Below, one piece after another: positions 55,192 through 64,000 of a stretch of DNA of 64,000 nucleotides. Source of the stretch: Shewanella sp. CG12_big_fil_rev_8_21_14_0_65_47_15. Its GTDB lineage: Bacteria; Pseudomonadota; Gammaproteobacteria; Enterobacterales; Shewanellaceae. The DNA is taken from contig NZ_PFGL01000070.1 of the NCBI RefSeq assembly GCF_002783505.1, forward strand, positions 1 through 64,000, given 5' to 3'. The position numbers and the translations under genes are program-made. The notes beneath the pieces are model-generated. The model saw only the letters and a list, made by a program, of their open reading frames with translations. It did not search any database and was not told where the DNA came from. Position 1 is the first letter of the stretch. Every line of letters begins with the position of its first letter.

Positions 55192-57921
55192 ATGTTCAAC
55201 AATACCATTAATCCACCCAGGACTAAGGGAGCTAAGGCGACCAGCCTGAGGGTTTCATCCGCTCAAATCCACAAAAAGACTTCGAGTAAGGTTGCATGGC
55301 TAATGCCTACGGGGATAGCCCTACTCATGGCCTTTAATCTCAGCGGTTGTCTTTCCGATGATGAGTCAGCGCCCACAGTGACTCCCCCTGTCGTTCAACC
55401 ACCGGAAACGGGGCCGACCTTCCCCGAAGGTGCCATCAAGATTGCCGCGGGCGATAACCTCACCACCCGCATTCAAGAAGCCCTGATCAATGCGCAAAGC
55501 GGCGCCGTGATAGTGTTACCTAAGGGCACCTTCAATATTGATTCGACCTTACTCTTCGATGGGGATGTGGACGGTGATGGCAGTTTCGCCAAAAACGTCA
55601 CTATCATGGGTTATGGCATGAATGACACTGTGCTCAATTTCTCCCAAGCCAATTCGGGCGATGGTATCTTTGTGCAAAATGCGATGAACATCATCATTCA
55701 AGATCTGTCGGTCAACGAAGCCAAAAATAACGGTATTAAGCTTAAAAACACCAACGGCATCATTTTGCGTCGAGTCGGTACTGTCTGGGAGGGGCCGCTC
55801 GATAAAGATAATGGCGCCTATGGCCTGTACCCGGTTGAGTGCGAAAATATTCTTATCGAAGATAGTTATGTTCGTGGCAGTGCCGATGCGGGGATTTACG
55901 TCGGGCAGTCCCAATATATTGTGGTACGCCGCAATATCGCCAAGGAGAACGTTGCGGGGATCGAGATTGAAAACTCCAAATACGCCGATGTGTATGACAA
56001 CGAAGCCATGGGTAACACGGGTGGTATATTAATTTTTGATTTGCCCATTAATAACCATAGATATGGCTCAAGTGTGCGGATATTCAATAACAAAGTGTAT
56101 GACAATAACACGCCCAACTTTGCCAATGCCTCGGCAAACCCTGCGGGAGTGCATATAGTGCCACCAGGCACTGGGGTTATTGTTCTCTCCACCGCCGATG
56201 TGGAAATTTTCAATAATGAAATCACCCACCACGATACCTTAGGCGTGACCGTCAGCAGCTTCTTTATTGCAGAACCTGACATGACCACCTTTGTTGGAAA
56301 CTATGGTCAACCCGGCCAAGCTATTGAGGACGGTTGGCGCCCAGTGCCGCGTAATATTTATCTCCATGATAACCTGATCACTGATTATGGCAGCAAGCCA
56401 AAAGGTTATTTAATTCAAGATATTATTCGTGCATATATTCTAACCCACGGCACTCTGCCCGGCGTACTCTATGACGGTTTAGGGGAAATGCTGTCCAACA
56501 ATGGCACCGCCGCCTATTTAGGCTTAAAGGAAACGCCCTTTGCCGAAGATGGTAGCGACAATGTCTGCGCCAGTGATAACGGTGATGTGTCCTACGGTAG
56601 ACTCTATGCAAACAGCAACACGGATATCAGCATCGCCGATGTGCAATATGAAAAGACCCAGGGCAACTTACTCAAGTGTTCACAGATTAGTCTGCCCGTG
56701 CATACGGTAACATTTGCTGGCCAAGTCTTCGGTTGCGGTGTCGATGATAATACCGAAGGCTGTGATGGCGGTGTACTCGTCGGCGGTGGCGGTACTATCG
56801 GCGAAGGTGAAGGCGGCCTAGTGGGCGACGGCGATCAATCACTCTGTCAAGCCATTGGGTCGAATGTCAGTTGGGATGCCCTGCTCAAGGCAAATTGCCC
56901 TAGGTTGTCGGATTATAATCTCTTTAGCGATGCTAAAAATCCCACGGTGGCGCCCAACTCGAATGGCATACCCTATGATTTAAACACACCACTCTTTACC
57001 GACTACGCCAGTAAGTACCGTTTTGTGTACCTACCTGCAGGTCAAAAAGCTACCTACTCTGAAAACGAGTCCTTCGATTTTCCAGTAGGCACAGTGATAG
57101 CCAAGACCTTTGCCCTGCCAAGTGACACCAGTAAACGTGGCATTAGCAATGAAAGCTTGATTGAAACGCGGCTGCTTATCCATCGCCCAACAGGGTGGAC
57201 TGCCTTGCCCTATGTATGGAATGCCGATAAGACCAATGCCACCCTCGCCAAAGCAGGGGCGATCAGCAGTCAAACGTTAATGCATAAAGGGGAAAATCTT
57301 GCCTTTAACTATGTCGTGCCTAGCATGAACCAATGTAAGCAGTGCCATCAGTATAAGGCCGATGAGAACACCAACGCCGTGTTTATGCCCATAGGTCCTA
57401 AGGCCCGCCATTTAAATCGTAGTTATAGCTATCAAGATGGCGCGATGAACCAGCTACTGAAATGGCAAAGTCTAGGTGCCTTGGAGGGGCTACCAAATCT
57501 TAGCGAAGTCCCACAGGTCCCCGCCTATCAAGACGGCGATGAAACTAACGTAGCAAACCTTAGCGATACTGCCCTAATGCAAACCGCAAAGGGCTACTTA
57601 GACATCAACTGCGCCCACTGCCATAGACCCGAAGGTAATGCCTCAAATACAGGCCTTAAACTCGAATACTGGCGTAACTACGGTGATGATGCGGGTTTCT
57701 CCCACGGTACCTGTAAATCCCCCGTCGCATACGGTGGCGGCAATCTAGGGTTCGATATAGTCCCGGGTAATGCAGACGAGTCTATTATGCACTTTAGAAT
57801 GGCAAGTACGACGCCTGGTGATCGCATGCCCGAAATTGGCCGCAGTTTAGCCCATGACGAAGGCGCAGCCCTGATAAGCGAATGGATCAAACGCTTACCT
57901 GCGGCGAGCTGCTCCCACTAA
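55192..57921 (+). CDS. lipoprotein: parallel beta-helix fused to diheme domain
   Basis: 909 residues. A long n-region, hydrophobic 35-50 and lipobox NLSGC (Cys53) make it a lipoprotein with an unusually extended signal. Residues about 85-400 carry short repeats (IIIQDLSVNEAKNNGIKLKNTNG, GIYVGQSQYIVVRRN, VEIFNNEI) of a right-handed beta-helix, as in pectate-lyase-like sugar or surface proteins. The C-terminal part (560-905) has two CxxCH haem sites, CKQCH (715-719) and CAHCH (807-811), and matches the family I recall as TIGR03806; the helix part matches TIGR03805, usually a separate neighbour. The two are fused here. GGGAG precedes ATG. Electron transfer or oxidase role on a surface glycan is inference. 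Confidence 0.8.
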   Translation: MFNNTINPPRTKGAKATSLRVSSAQIHKKTSSKVAWLMPTGIALLMAFNLSGCLSDDESAPTVTPPVVQPPETGPTFPEGAIKIAAGDNLTTRIQEALINAQSGAVIVLPKGTFNIDSTLLFDGDVDGDGSFAKNVTIMGYGMNDTVLNFSQANSGDGIFVQNAMNIIIQDLSVNEAKNNGIKLKNTNGIILRRVGTVWEGPLDKDNGAYGLYPVECENILIEDSYVRGSADAGIYVGQSQYIVVRRNIAKENVAGIEIENSKYADVYDNEAMGNTGGILIFDLPINNHRYGSSVRIFNNKVYDNNTPNFANASANPAGVHIVPPGTGVIVLSTADVEIFNNEITHHDTLGVTVSSFFIAEPDMTTFVGNYGQPGQAIEDGWRPVPRNIYLHDNLITDYGSKPKGYLIQDIIRAYILTHGTLPGVLYDGLGEMLSNNGTAAYLGLKETPFAEDGSDNVCASDNGDVSYGRLYANSNTDISIADVQYEKTQGNLLKCSQISLPVHTVTFAGQVFGCGVDDNTEGCDGGVLVGGGGTIGEGEGGLVGDGDQSLCQAIGSNVSWDALLKANCPRLSDYNLFSDAKNPTVAPNSNGIPYDLNTPLFTDYASKYRFVYLPAGQKATYSENESFDFPVGTVIAKTFALPSDTSKRGISNESLIETRLLIHRPTGWTALPYVWNADKTNATLAKAGAISSQTLMHKGENLAFNYVVPSMNQCKQCHQYKADENTNAVFMPIGPKARHLNRSYSYQDGAMNQLLKWQSLGALEGLPNLSEVPQVPAYQDGDETNVANLSDTALMQTAKGYLDINCAHCHRPEGNASNTGLKLEYWRNYGDDAGFSHGTCKSPVAYGGGNLGFDIVPGNADESIMHFRMASTTPGDRMPEIGRSLAHDEGAALISEWIKRLPAASCSH

Positions 57922-57949
57922 CCCAAAGCTCGTTTTAAAGCGCACAATG

Positions 57950-57975
57950 AAAAGGCTGGCTATGCCAGCCTTTTT
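57950..57975 (+). terminator. terminator between the two diheme genes
   Basis: AAAAGGCTGGC (57950-57960) / GCCAGCCTTTT (57964-57974), loop TAT, T run. Confidence 0.88.
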
Positions 57976-58011
57976 ACATAGCAGACAGTTCCGATTGCGT
58001 GGATGTTTACG

Positions 58012-59184
58012 ATGAAAAACAGTTTAATGTGTAGCTTAATCTTCATTATCGGCAGCCAAATAGCCGCCTGTGGTGGCAGTGACAGTCAAGATATCAGCAC
58101 TGATACACCCACGGTGCCCACAGTGCCCACTACGCCCGAAGGCTTGTGTGAACAGAGTACATCCCAGGTAAACTGGCAGGCACTGATGGCCGAAGACTGC
58201 CCTCGTTTAAGTCAATACGGACTCTTTACCGACCCTTTAAACCCAACCACACAACCCAAATCACCCGGTTTTAGCTACCAATTGGCGACGCAGTTATTTT
58301 CAAACTATGCCAGTAAATACCGTTTTATCTATTTACCCGAAGGTAAAACCATTCAATATCAACCCCAAAATGCATTTGACCTCCCTGTTGGTACTGTGCT
58401 CGTCAAAACCTTTACCCTACCACTCGACACCGCCATCACAGGTTTTGCGAATGAAACCCTTATCGAGACCAGACTGTTAATCCATAGATCCCTAGGCTGG
58501 ACGAGCCTTGCCTATCAATGGCAACAGGGAGAAGCCAAACTGATAACCGCGGGAGCCACTGTCCGTCATACACTCACCAATCAGGGCCAAACTCAAACCT
58601 TTGACTATGCCATCCCTAGTCGCGGCGAGTGCAAAATTTGCCACCAGAGTAATCAAAACAATAACAGCCAAATCACCCCCATTGGCCTTAAGGCGCACCT
58701 ACTCAACCTTGATGTGCGCAATCAAGGCCAAAATATCAACCAATTGGAACTTTGGGCCCAGCAGGGGCTAATCACCTCTTTACCCCCCATAAGTGAAATA
58801 GGCAAAACCTTTGCCATCAATGACACCAATAGCGACTTAACTGCCCGGGCTAAGGGCTACTTAGATGTTAATTGCGCCCACTGTCACAGTGCCAATGGCT
58901 TTGCCAGTATCTCAGGATTAAGACTTGGGTTTTATGTCGACCACAGCAGTTATCAATATGGGATTTGCAAGCAGCCCCCGGGGTGGGATGGTGGCGAAAA
59001 AGGACTCGATTACGATATCGTCCCCGGCAATGCGGAGCACTCTATTATGCTGTACCGCCAAACACTGTCTGAGCCTAAGGATAGAATGCCGCCCATAGGC
59101 CGTAGTATTGAGCATAGCGAGGGGGTGGACCTGATAAAGCTATGGATAGATTCACTGGCACCGAGTTTAGGCAACTGTATTTAG
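58012..59184 (+). CDS. diheme lipoprotein (TIGR03806-like)
   Basis: 390 residues. Lipobox IAAC (Cys20) after a short hydrophobic stretch, then a domain homologous to the C-terminal part of the preceding gene with haem sites CKICH (207-211) and CAHCH (288-292). The fold runs ETRLLIHR, GYLDVNCAHCHS, IGRSIEHSEG as in its neighbour, with clear similarity but frequent substitutions, showing an old tandem duplication. ATG at 58012 has GGA 8 nt upstream; an ATG 9 nt earlier is possible. Likely a periplasmic or outer-membrane cytochrome c; substrate unknown. Confidence 0.82.
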   Translation: MKNSLMCSLIFIIGSQIAACGGSDSQDISTDTPTVPTVPTTPEGLCEQSTSQVNWQALMAEDCPRLSQYGLFTDPLNPTTQPKSPGFSYQLATQLFSNYASKYRFIYLPEGKTIQYQPQNAFDLPVGTVLVKTFTLPLDTAITGFANETLIETRLLIHRSLGWTSLAYQWQQGEAKLITAGATVRHTLTNQGQTQTFDYAIPSRGECKICHQSNQNNNSQITPIGLKAHLLNLDVRNQGQNINQLELWAQQGLITSLPPISEIGKTFAINDTNSDLTARAKGYLDVNCAHCHSANGFASISGLRLGFYVDHSSYQYGICKQPPGWDGGEKGLDYDIVPGNAEHSIMLYRQTLSEPKDRMPPIGRSIEHSEGVDLIKLWIDSLAPSLGNCI

Positions 59185-59219
59185 GGAACTGTGTATAGAT
59201 TTAGGGAACAGTATTGAGT

Positions 59220-60251
59220 TCATTTATGTATTTCATGGCGATTCAGGCGGCTAAAATATCCGGGCGGATGGCCAATCCAATGCTTAAAACATTGCCTAAA
59301 ATGACTGACGTCGGCATAGCCCATAGTTTCGGCAATCGCCTCAATACTCAATTGATTAGCTAGAATAAGTTCAATCGCCTTTTGACAACGCACTTGATCC
59401 ACCAGCCTTTGGTAACTTGAGCCCAACTGAGCCAACTTCCGCCTAAAGCTTCTATCGCTCATATGGATGTGAGCGGCCATCGCATCTAGGTTTGGCACAC
59501 GGGGAAAACTCTCCCGGATCACACTAAGCACAGTATCGATAAAAGAAACTGCCCTTACCTCACTCGCGGCAATTTGATGATCGGAAAAAGCGTAAACAAC
59601 AGGTAAAGACAGCCAACTCAAATCGATGCGCCATTCAAAATATTCACTATCAAAACAAATTTCGGCCCCCGTTGCCTGCGCTAAAAATTGGCTATCGCGT
59701 GCTGGCTCCGCCAAGTTAATCTCGGCTAAAGAGACAGCCTGCCCCGTTAACTCACGCGCAAGCCCAAGCAAAGATCCAATACTGTGAAGAAACTGAAACC
59801 GATATTGACTCTTTTCAATGCGTCCCGTGTTCAACCAACGGATGCAAATGCATTGGTCTTCGAGCCGCATTAAGGTATCGGTAAAGCTACCGACTAATCT
59901 AGGGTGATTGACGACAAACTGCAGGCAAGCTTGTAATGTGGTTAACTGAGCCAAATGCGGTAACAGTACATCTAGGCTACTCACGGTATAACTTAAGCCT
60001 AACTGAGTGCCAATATCGGGGTCTTGGCCCTGTAAACGTAAAAACTCCATGGCATATTCAACTTGCCAAACGTAAACAAACTGGCAGTGCTTAAGTTCCT
60101 GATGACCCAGACCAATATGCAAACAGACTTCCTCTTTCGCAGCCGCCCCCAATTGCGAAGCAATAAAGTCCAAAATATTTCGCAGTTCAAATGCAGGATA
60201 AGTTTGATCTCCAACCATCATATTCGTTTTATAGTCGACGCGTTGTAACAT
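59220..60251 (-). CDS. AraC-family transcriptional regulator
   Basis: 343 residues. N-terminal arabinose-binding-like domain (about 15-205) and a C-terminal AraC double helix-turn-helix (about 245-335: MAAHIHMSDRSFRRKLAQLGSSYQ, IAETMGYADVSHFRQCFKHWIG). GGGGAGG sits 4 nt before the ATG. Positioned between the diheme genes and sohB; such regulators accompany lipase and fatty-acid genes in related bacteria. Ligand unknown. Confidence 0.9.
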   Translation of the reverse strand: MLQRVDYKTNMMVGDQTYPAFELRNILDFIASQLGAAAKEEVCLHIGLGHQELKHCQFVYVWQVEYAMEFLRLQGQDPDIGTQLGLSYTVSSLDVLLPHLAQLTTLQACLQFVVNHPRLVGSFTDTLMRLEDQCICIRWLNTGRIEKSQYRFQFLHSIGSLLGLARELTGQAVSLAEINLAEPARDSQFLAQATGAEICFDSEYFEWRIDLSWLSLPVVYAFSDHQIAASEVRAVSFIDTVLSVIRESFPRVPNLDAMAAHIHMSDRSFRRKLAQLGSSYQRLVDQVRCQKAIELILANQLSIEAIAETMGYADVSHFRQCFKHWIGHPPGYFSRLNRHEIHK

Positions 60252-60377
60252 GAAACCTCCCCATCTTAGATCGATCCTTTACCCGTTAGTTGTATAAGAT
60301 TTACCTTATTTTTAACAGCCTTAATTTTAACTTAATGTTAAAAAACTGTACAAATTTGTACCATCGATACTGGTTAT

Positions 60378-60406
60378 AAAAAACGCCTGCAAATTGCAGG
60401 CGTTTT
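60378..60406 (-). terminator. sohB terminator
   Basis: Stem AAAACGCCTGC (60380-60390) / GCAGGCGTTTT (60396-60406), loop AAATT, with a T run on the minus strand (A at 60378-60383). Confidence 0.85.
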
Positions 60407-60444
60407 AAGTTCAGCATAGAGCGGCATCGCCGTGACATTTGCCC

Positions 60445-61473
60445 TTAGATAGGGCGATTCTTCTCGACGAGGCGATTAAAAATCGCATTAACGGATAGCG
60501 ATGCACCATGGGCAATTTTATCGGTAAGCTTTTTCCTGATCTGATAACGCAGCTTATACACGGTGCGCTCACCCGCCAGCAACATAAGAACATCATCACT
60601 GGTGGATATCGCATCGATAAGCCCTAAGTCAATGGCCTGCTGGCCGTACCAATGTTCACCCGTCGCGACTTTAGCGAGATCTAATTCAGGGCGATACTTA
60701 CCCACAAAGGCCTTAAACAGCACATGGGTTTCTTCCAGTTCCTGTTGGAATTTCTGTCTGCCTTCATCGGTATTTTCACCAAATACCGTCAGCGTACGTT
60801 TAAAATCCCCCGCCGTGTGTTGCTCGTAGTCAATCTCATGTTTTTTCAGCAACCGATTAAAGTTAGGCAACTGGGCGACTACACCGATAGAACCGACAAT
60901 AGCAAAGGGCGCCGCATAAATCCGATTGGCCACACAGGCCATCATATAGCCACCACTGGCCGCCACTTTATCGACGCAGACGGTCAGAGGAATATCGGCT
61001 TGACGTAAACGGTCAAGTTGGCTGGAAGCTAACCCATAGCCATGCACCATACCGCCACCACTCTCGACATTGACGATAACTTCATCGCCTTTTTCGGCAA
61101 TGGCTAAAATGGCGCTAATTTCCTCACGCAGTGAAGCCACCTCGGCCGCATCTATACTGCCTTTGAAATCGATCACGAATACTTTACCGGTGTGGGTTTC
61201 ATCGGCGGCTTTTTCTTTGGCCTTTTCTTCGGCCTTCAATTGTTTCTCGTAGGCCTTGAATTGTTTCTTTGTTAGCAACTCTGCCTTCAAATCATGTTTA
61301 AGCTCGGCTAACTCTTCAGACAGGTTAGTGATCCTCAGCTCACCCTTGTCTGACTTATGCTTTACAGTAGAAGCCAGCACCACAATAACCACGGCGATAA
61401 TAGCGACCACAATAGTGACGGCTTTCGCCAAAAACATTCCATACTCGTATAAAAATTCCAAAGTGCTCTCCAT
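60445..61473 (-). CDS. sohB: inner-membrane protease SohB
   Basis: 342 residues. N-terminal anchor (15-35), coiled and Lys/Glu-rich segment (45-95), then a peptidase S49 domain with the Ser nucleophile S173 in KVAASGGYMMA and the lysine K225 in DFKRTLTV. SppA-like protease that cuts membrane signal fragments. Single gene, terminator downstream. Confidence 0.95.
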   Translation of the reverse strand: MESTLEFLYEYGMFLAKAVTIVVAIIAVVIVVLASTVKHKSDKGELRITNLSEELAELKHDLKAELLTKKQFKAYEKQLKAEEKAKEKAADETHTGKVFVIDFKGSIDAAEVASLREEISAILAIAEKGDEVIVNVESGGGMVHGYGLASSQLDRLRQADIPLTVCVDKVAASGGYMMACVANRIYAAPFAIVGSIGVVAQLPNFNRLLKKHEIDYEQHTAGDFKRTLTVFGENTDEGRQKFQQELEETHVLFKAFVGKYRPELDLAKVATGEHWYGQQAIDLGLIDAISTSDDVLMLLAGERTVYKLRYQIRKKLTDKIAHGASLSVNAIFNRLVEKNRPI

Positions 61474-61541
61474 TGGGACGCATATTTGCGTGTCTCTTCA
61501 CTGAATTTATTGCGGGCTATTCTAACAGCCTAAAGGCCCAT

Positions 61542-61568
61542 AAAAAAACCCAGCATTCGCTGGGTTTT
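61542..61568 (-). terminator. terminator of the lipase gene
   Basis: AAAACCCAGC (61545-61554) / GCTGGGTTTT (61559-61568), loop ATTC, minus-strand T run at 61542-61548. Confidence 0.88.
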
Positions 61569-61584
61569 CTGGATTTGATAGGAA

Positions 61585-64000
61585 TTAGTTAGGACAAGTT
61601 GCAATCACACCAGTGTCTGAGACTAAAACCGTTGCGTCCCCTTTGCCCGCAGATAGAGCATAGGTGGCTACCTGGGTCTGCATTTCAACGGTAGCTGCCG
61701 CAGCCATACCATCGGTGGAATCTTTCTCACTTGGGTCAACAATAGAGCTATGGTGTCCCTTAGAGAAACGCACCGCGCCAGGACCTTTACTGGTACTGTC
61801 GACACAAGGTAAACCAATAGCAGAGATCAGAGGCTCAGTACCCGATAGCGGGAAGTTATCCACGCGATTAGGTAACACTTGATCCGGTAAGTTACCGTTG
61901 CCATCCCCTGCCACTTCAATTAAATGAACGGGTAAAGCCGTCGCCTTTAACATAGCAGCATGGTTCACAGGATCCGCCGAATCCACCGCCGTTTGCACCG
62001 CAAAGGCAAAGGTAGGAATAAACTGGGCGTACACTGCTTGTACTAGTGCTGCATATTCTGGGCTACCAGGCTCATACCCTGCGGTATTCGCTTTATCGAC
62101 CAGGGCTTGGAAGGTTGCCGATGCGGTGATATTGCTAAATAGCACTGGGCCAAAGGTTGCAGAACCGGCAAAGGAGCCCGCTAAACCTCCTGTTGGCGCC
62201 ACTAATGACGCCGCATTGATAGCATAGGCATTTGGCAATGCATCACCCGTTGTTGGATTTTTCATGCCGGTGCTGGCATAGGTCGCAAAGTCAGTGCCAA
62301 CGATAGCACCTAAGCTCAGACCTTGGGCACTGATCTTCGATATGTCAAAGACTTGCGGCTGATTTGCCTGTGCTAAAGCCTGTGCTAAACCCGTTAACGC
62401 TAGACGAACACCTAAATGATCCATCGTCGCCTGACGGAAATTATCCCTTACCGACAAAGTGCTCGAAATATTCACAAACACTAACGGATTGCCATTTTTA
62501 AAGGCATCGGGTTGACCAATCACAGCACCAAAAGAAGGATCCGTTGCTGAGACTTCATAAATCCCATCGCCGTTCGCATCGAAGGAGCGCGCACCATGGA
62601 GTGGCATATCGATAGCCATAGTAGCGACACCCATAGCCGCATAACTACCCGCATAGGCCAATGACATTTCTTTACCGCCACCTAAACCATGCAGCGCAAT
62701 CGTGGTTGGCCAGCCTGACGTCGGTGGTATAAAGGTTAAACCTTGCTGCTGATAGAAGCCGGCTAATTTAGTCGCATTAGGCATTGAAATCAGCACAGAG
62801 ACAGTTTCATAACCTTTAATGGCCGGAATAGGGTTAAATTTCGTTAAATGCTTGGTCTTATCGGCCGGAGTACCATCATCTAGTAACCAGGTTTTACCTG
62901 CCATCAACGCCGGGTTTGCTAAGGCATCGGCAGGGTTTTCAATGCCGTTAGCCACGGCTTGCATCCCAAAATTAGTTTGGCTAAGTGTACCCGCTTGCAG
63001 CGCGAGCAATACCGAAACAGGGCTATCGCCTTGGGCTTTCCAGTGGCCGTTGATCAAAGGTTGACCCGTTGAAGATAAACAGCTCACAGATGAACAATCA
63101 CCGTAAATCGGTAATTTAATTTTTGCGGTATACACATCCGCTAAACTCGACACCACATAGGCCGCACCGTCTTCAGGACCCAGCCCTGCTGCTTGAGCCA
63201 CTGTGAAACCTGTAGGCGTTGGCATTTGCGCAAAACTTGGCGCATAGGGCGCGCCCTGTGCCATCAAGAGTTTTGTCGTTTCATAGACGTTTGCAACCGA
63301 TTGAGTCGTAAATAGCCCAGCATAACTAATGGTTGAGGTATCCACATTATGTGCCGCAGCAATGCCTTTCTCATAGCTGTTGACTAAGGTTTGCAGCATC
63401 AGTTGATCTGGGGTTTCTAGGGGTAAAGTATCGATATCCATTTTCAACAACCCATAGGTTGTTGAAGGTGCAATCCCTCTGCCCTCAGAGTCTTGAATAA
63501 GATTAGTCGTCGCATAAATATACGACTGTCCAGCCTTAAGAGGTTTGAGTGGCACTATTACCACTTTATTACCAGAAGCCGTCGATACAAAGTCAACGCC
63601 AAACTGTAACTCGGCCCCTACTTTACAGGCTGAAACCGACGGTTTAGCCTTACATTCGGGATCAGACGATAGCGCGCCGCCCACAGTGGCTTCAAACATT
63701 CTTACCGCACCCGGTTGTGCAACAGATGCCGCCATTAAGGTCAGTTGTGTACCATCGTGGTTTTTTGCTAAATCAATATCAATAGAAATCGGTGATGTTG
63801 TCGACCAACCATCTAACGCCCCAAGTGCGATTTGTGGATCGACATAGTTGCCCGAGCTTTCACCCGGAATTGATAAAGTGCCATCGGTCGTGCCACTGAA
63901 GAGTAAATCGTTTGGCAATGGTACCTTTGAATTAGCGGGGTCGAACACCATATGGGATTCAGGGATGAGCGGATCAGTCTTATCCTTGAGTTCGTTATAG
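61585..64000 (-). CDS. Pla-1/cef-type extracellular lipase (VolA-like), 5' end outside window
   Basis: At least 804 residues are visible. The frame stays open to the window edge beyond the first ATG (63951), with coding-like YNELKDKTDPLIPESH in front, so the true N-terminus (a lipoprotein signal in this family) lies outside. Alpha/beta-hydrolase with GLSLG (GxSxG) nucleophile elbow in ISAQGLSLGAIVGTDFA, a HGLGG oxyanion-type loop earlier and the C-terminal HHSS-type histidine region (FSKGHHSSIVDP). Family members cleave lysophospholipid on the cell surface and feed on host or plankton lipids. The AraC regulator lies 1.3 kb away. Confidence 0.85.
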   Translation of the reverse strand, partial: YNELKDKTDPLIPESHMVFDPANSKVPLPNDLLFSGTTDGTLSIPGESSGNYVDPQIALGALDGWSTTSPISIDIDLAKNHDGTQLTLMAASVAQPGAVRMFEATVGGALSSDPECKAKPSVSACKVGAELQFGVDFVSTASGNKVVIVPLKPLKAGQSYIYATTNLIQDSEGRGIAPSTTYGLLKMDIDTLPLETPDQLMLQTLVNSYEKGIAAAHNVDTSTISYAGLFTTQSVANVYETTKLLMAQGAPYAPSFAQMPTPTGFTVAQAAGLGPEDGAAYVVSSLADVYTAKIKLPIYGDCSSVSCLSSTGQPLINGHWKAQGDSPVSVLLALQAGTLSQTNFGMQAVANGIENPADALANPALMAGKTWLLDDGTPADKTKHLTKFNPIPAIKGYETVSVLISMPNATKLAGFYQQQGLTFIPPTSGWPTTIALHGLGGGKEMSLAYAGSYAAMGVATMAIDMPLHGARSFDANGDGIYEVSATDPSFGAVIGQPDAFKNGNPLVFVNISSTLSVRDNFRQATMDHLGVRLALTGLAQALAQANQPQVFDISKISAQGLSLGAIVGTDFATYASTGMKNPTTGDALPNAYAINAASLVAPTGGLAGSFAGSATFGPVLFSNITASATFQALVDKANTAGYEPGSPEYAALVQAVYAQFIPTFAFAVQTAVDSADPVNHAAMLKATALPVHLIEVAGDGNGNLPDQVLPNRVDNFPLSGTEPLISAIGLPCVDSTSKGPGAVRFSKGHHSSIVDPSEKDSTDGMAAAATVEMQTQVATYALSAGKGDATVLVSDTGVIATCPN

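Overview
The window is ordinary chromosomal DNA of a Shewanella-type marine gammaproteobacterium. The support is gene order and family content: smc-zipA-ligA facing cysZ, focA / DUF3360 / pflB-pflA / yfbV / ackA-pta, folX-yfcH, tesA facing ybbA-ybbP, DUF3083, a Pla-1/cef (VolA-type) lipase, and diheme lipoproteins. Assignment to Shewanella rests on remembered family and synteny knowledge; no search was run.

Layout. 1-520: initiator tRNA genes (one cut by the window edge, one complete) interleaved with decaying tRNA 3' halves. 712-3212: a tight four-gene + strand cassette, one J-domain protein followed by three proteins I do not recognise. 3367-8058 (-): a VC_2705-type acetate-class Na+ symporter with its DUF4212 partner, a cNMP/CBS/DUF294 nucleotidyltransferase and a DEDDh exonuclease, with a consensus CRP site in front. 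8394-15344 (-): a DsbA-like oxidoreductase, a Rossmann protein, an HD-GYP protein, DUF2919, ligA and zipA, then smc to 18805. 19027-22260: cysZ, then a KAS III enzyme overlapping an RDD membrane protein. 22512-25923: cysK, a methyltransferase and a TDT-family channel. 25924-29375: an AT-rich gap and a TonB-dependent receptor. 29441-31871: a yfcC-family transporter gene broken by an internal deletion, next to a LysR regulator.

32086-43778 is the fermentative core: an FNT channel fused to a CBS pair, DUF3360, pyruvate formate-lyase and its activase, acetate kinase and phosphotransacetylase. DUF3360 and pflB share an almost identical promoter-operator module (extended -10, then the 17-bp palindrome AATTGGTCTTACCAATT at fixed spacing), so a PdhR/LldR-like GntR repressor probably controls both. 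Together with the acetate symporter, the window covers pyruvate to formate plus acetyl-CoA, acetate formation with ATP, and acetate re-uptake.

43837-55017 holds a DnaA-box cluster, a small lipoprotein, an unlisted 32-residue microprotein with its own ribosome-binding site and terminator, an rRNA-type methyltransferase, an AI-2E exporter-family protein, folX, yfcH, a second-type signal peptidase I, ybbAP, tesA and DUF3083. 55192-59184 encodes two diheme lipoproteins, one carrying a large N-terminal parallel beta-helix. The end has an AraC regulator, sohB and the 3' part of a VolA-type lipase that runs off the window.

The most interesting unexplained items are the J-domain cassette, the symporter/nucleotidyltransferase/exonuclease module, the twin operators that place DUF3360 in the pyruvate regulon, the beta-helix/diheme pair, the structured 93-nt element at 31967-32059, and the microprotein. 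No CRISPR array, prophage, transposase or integrase was seen.
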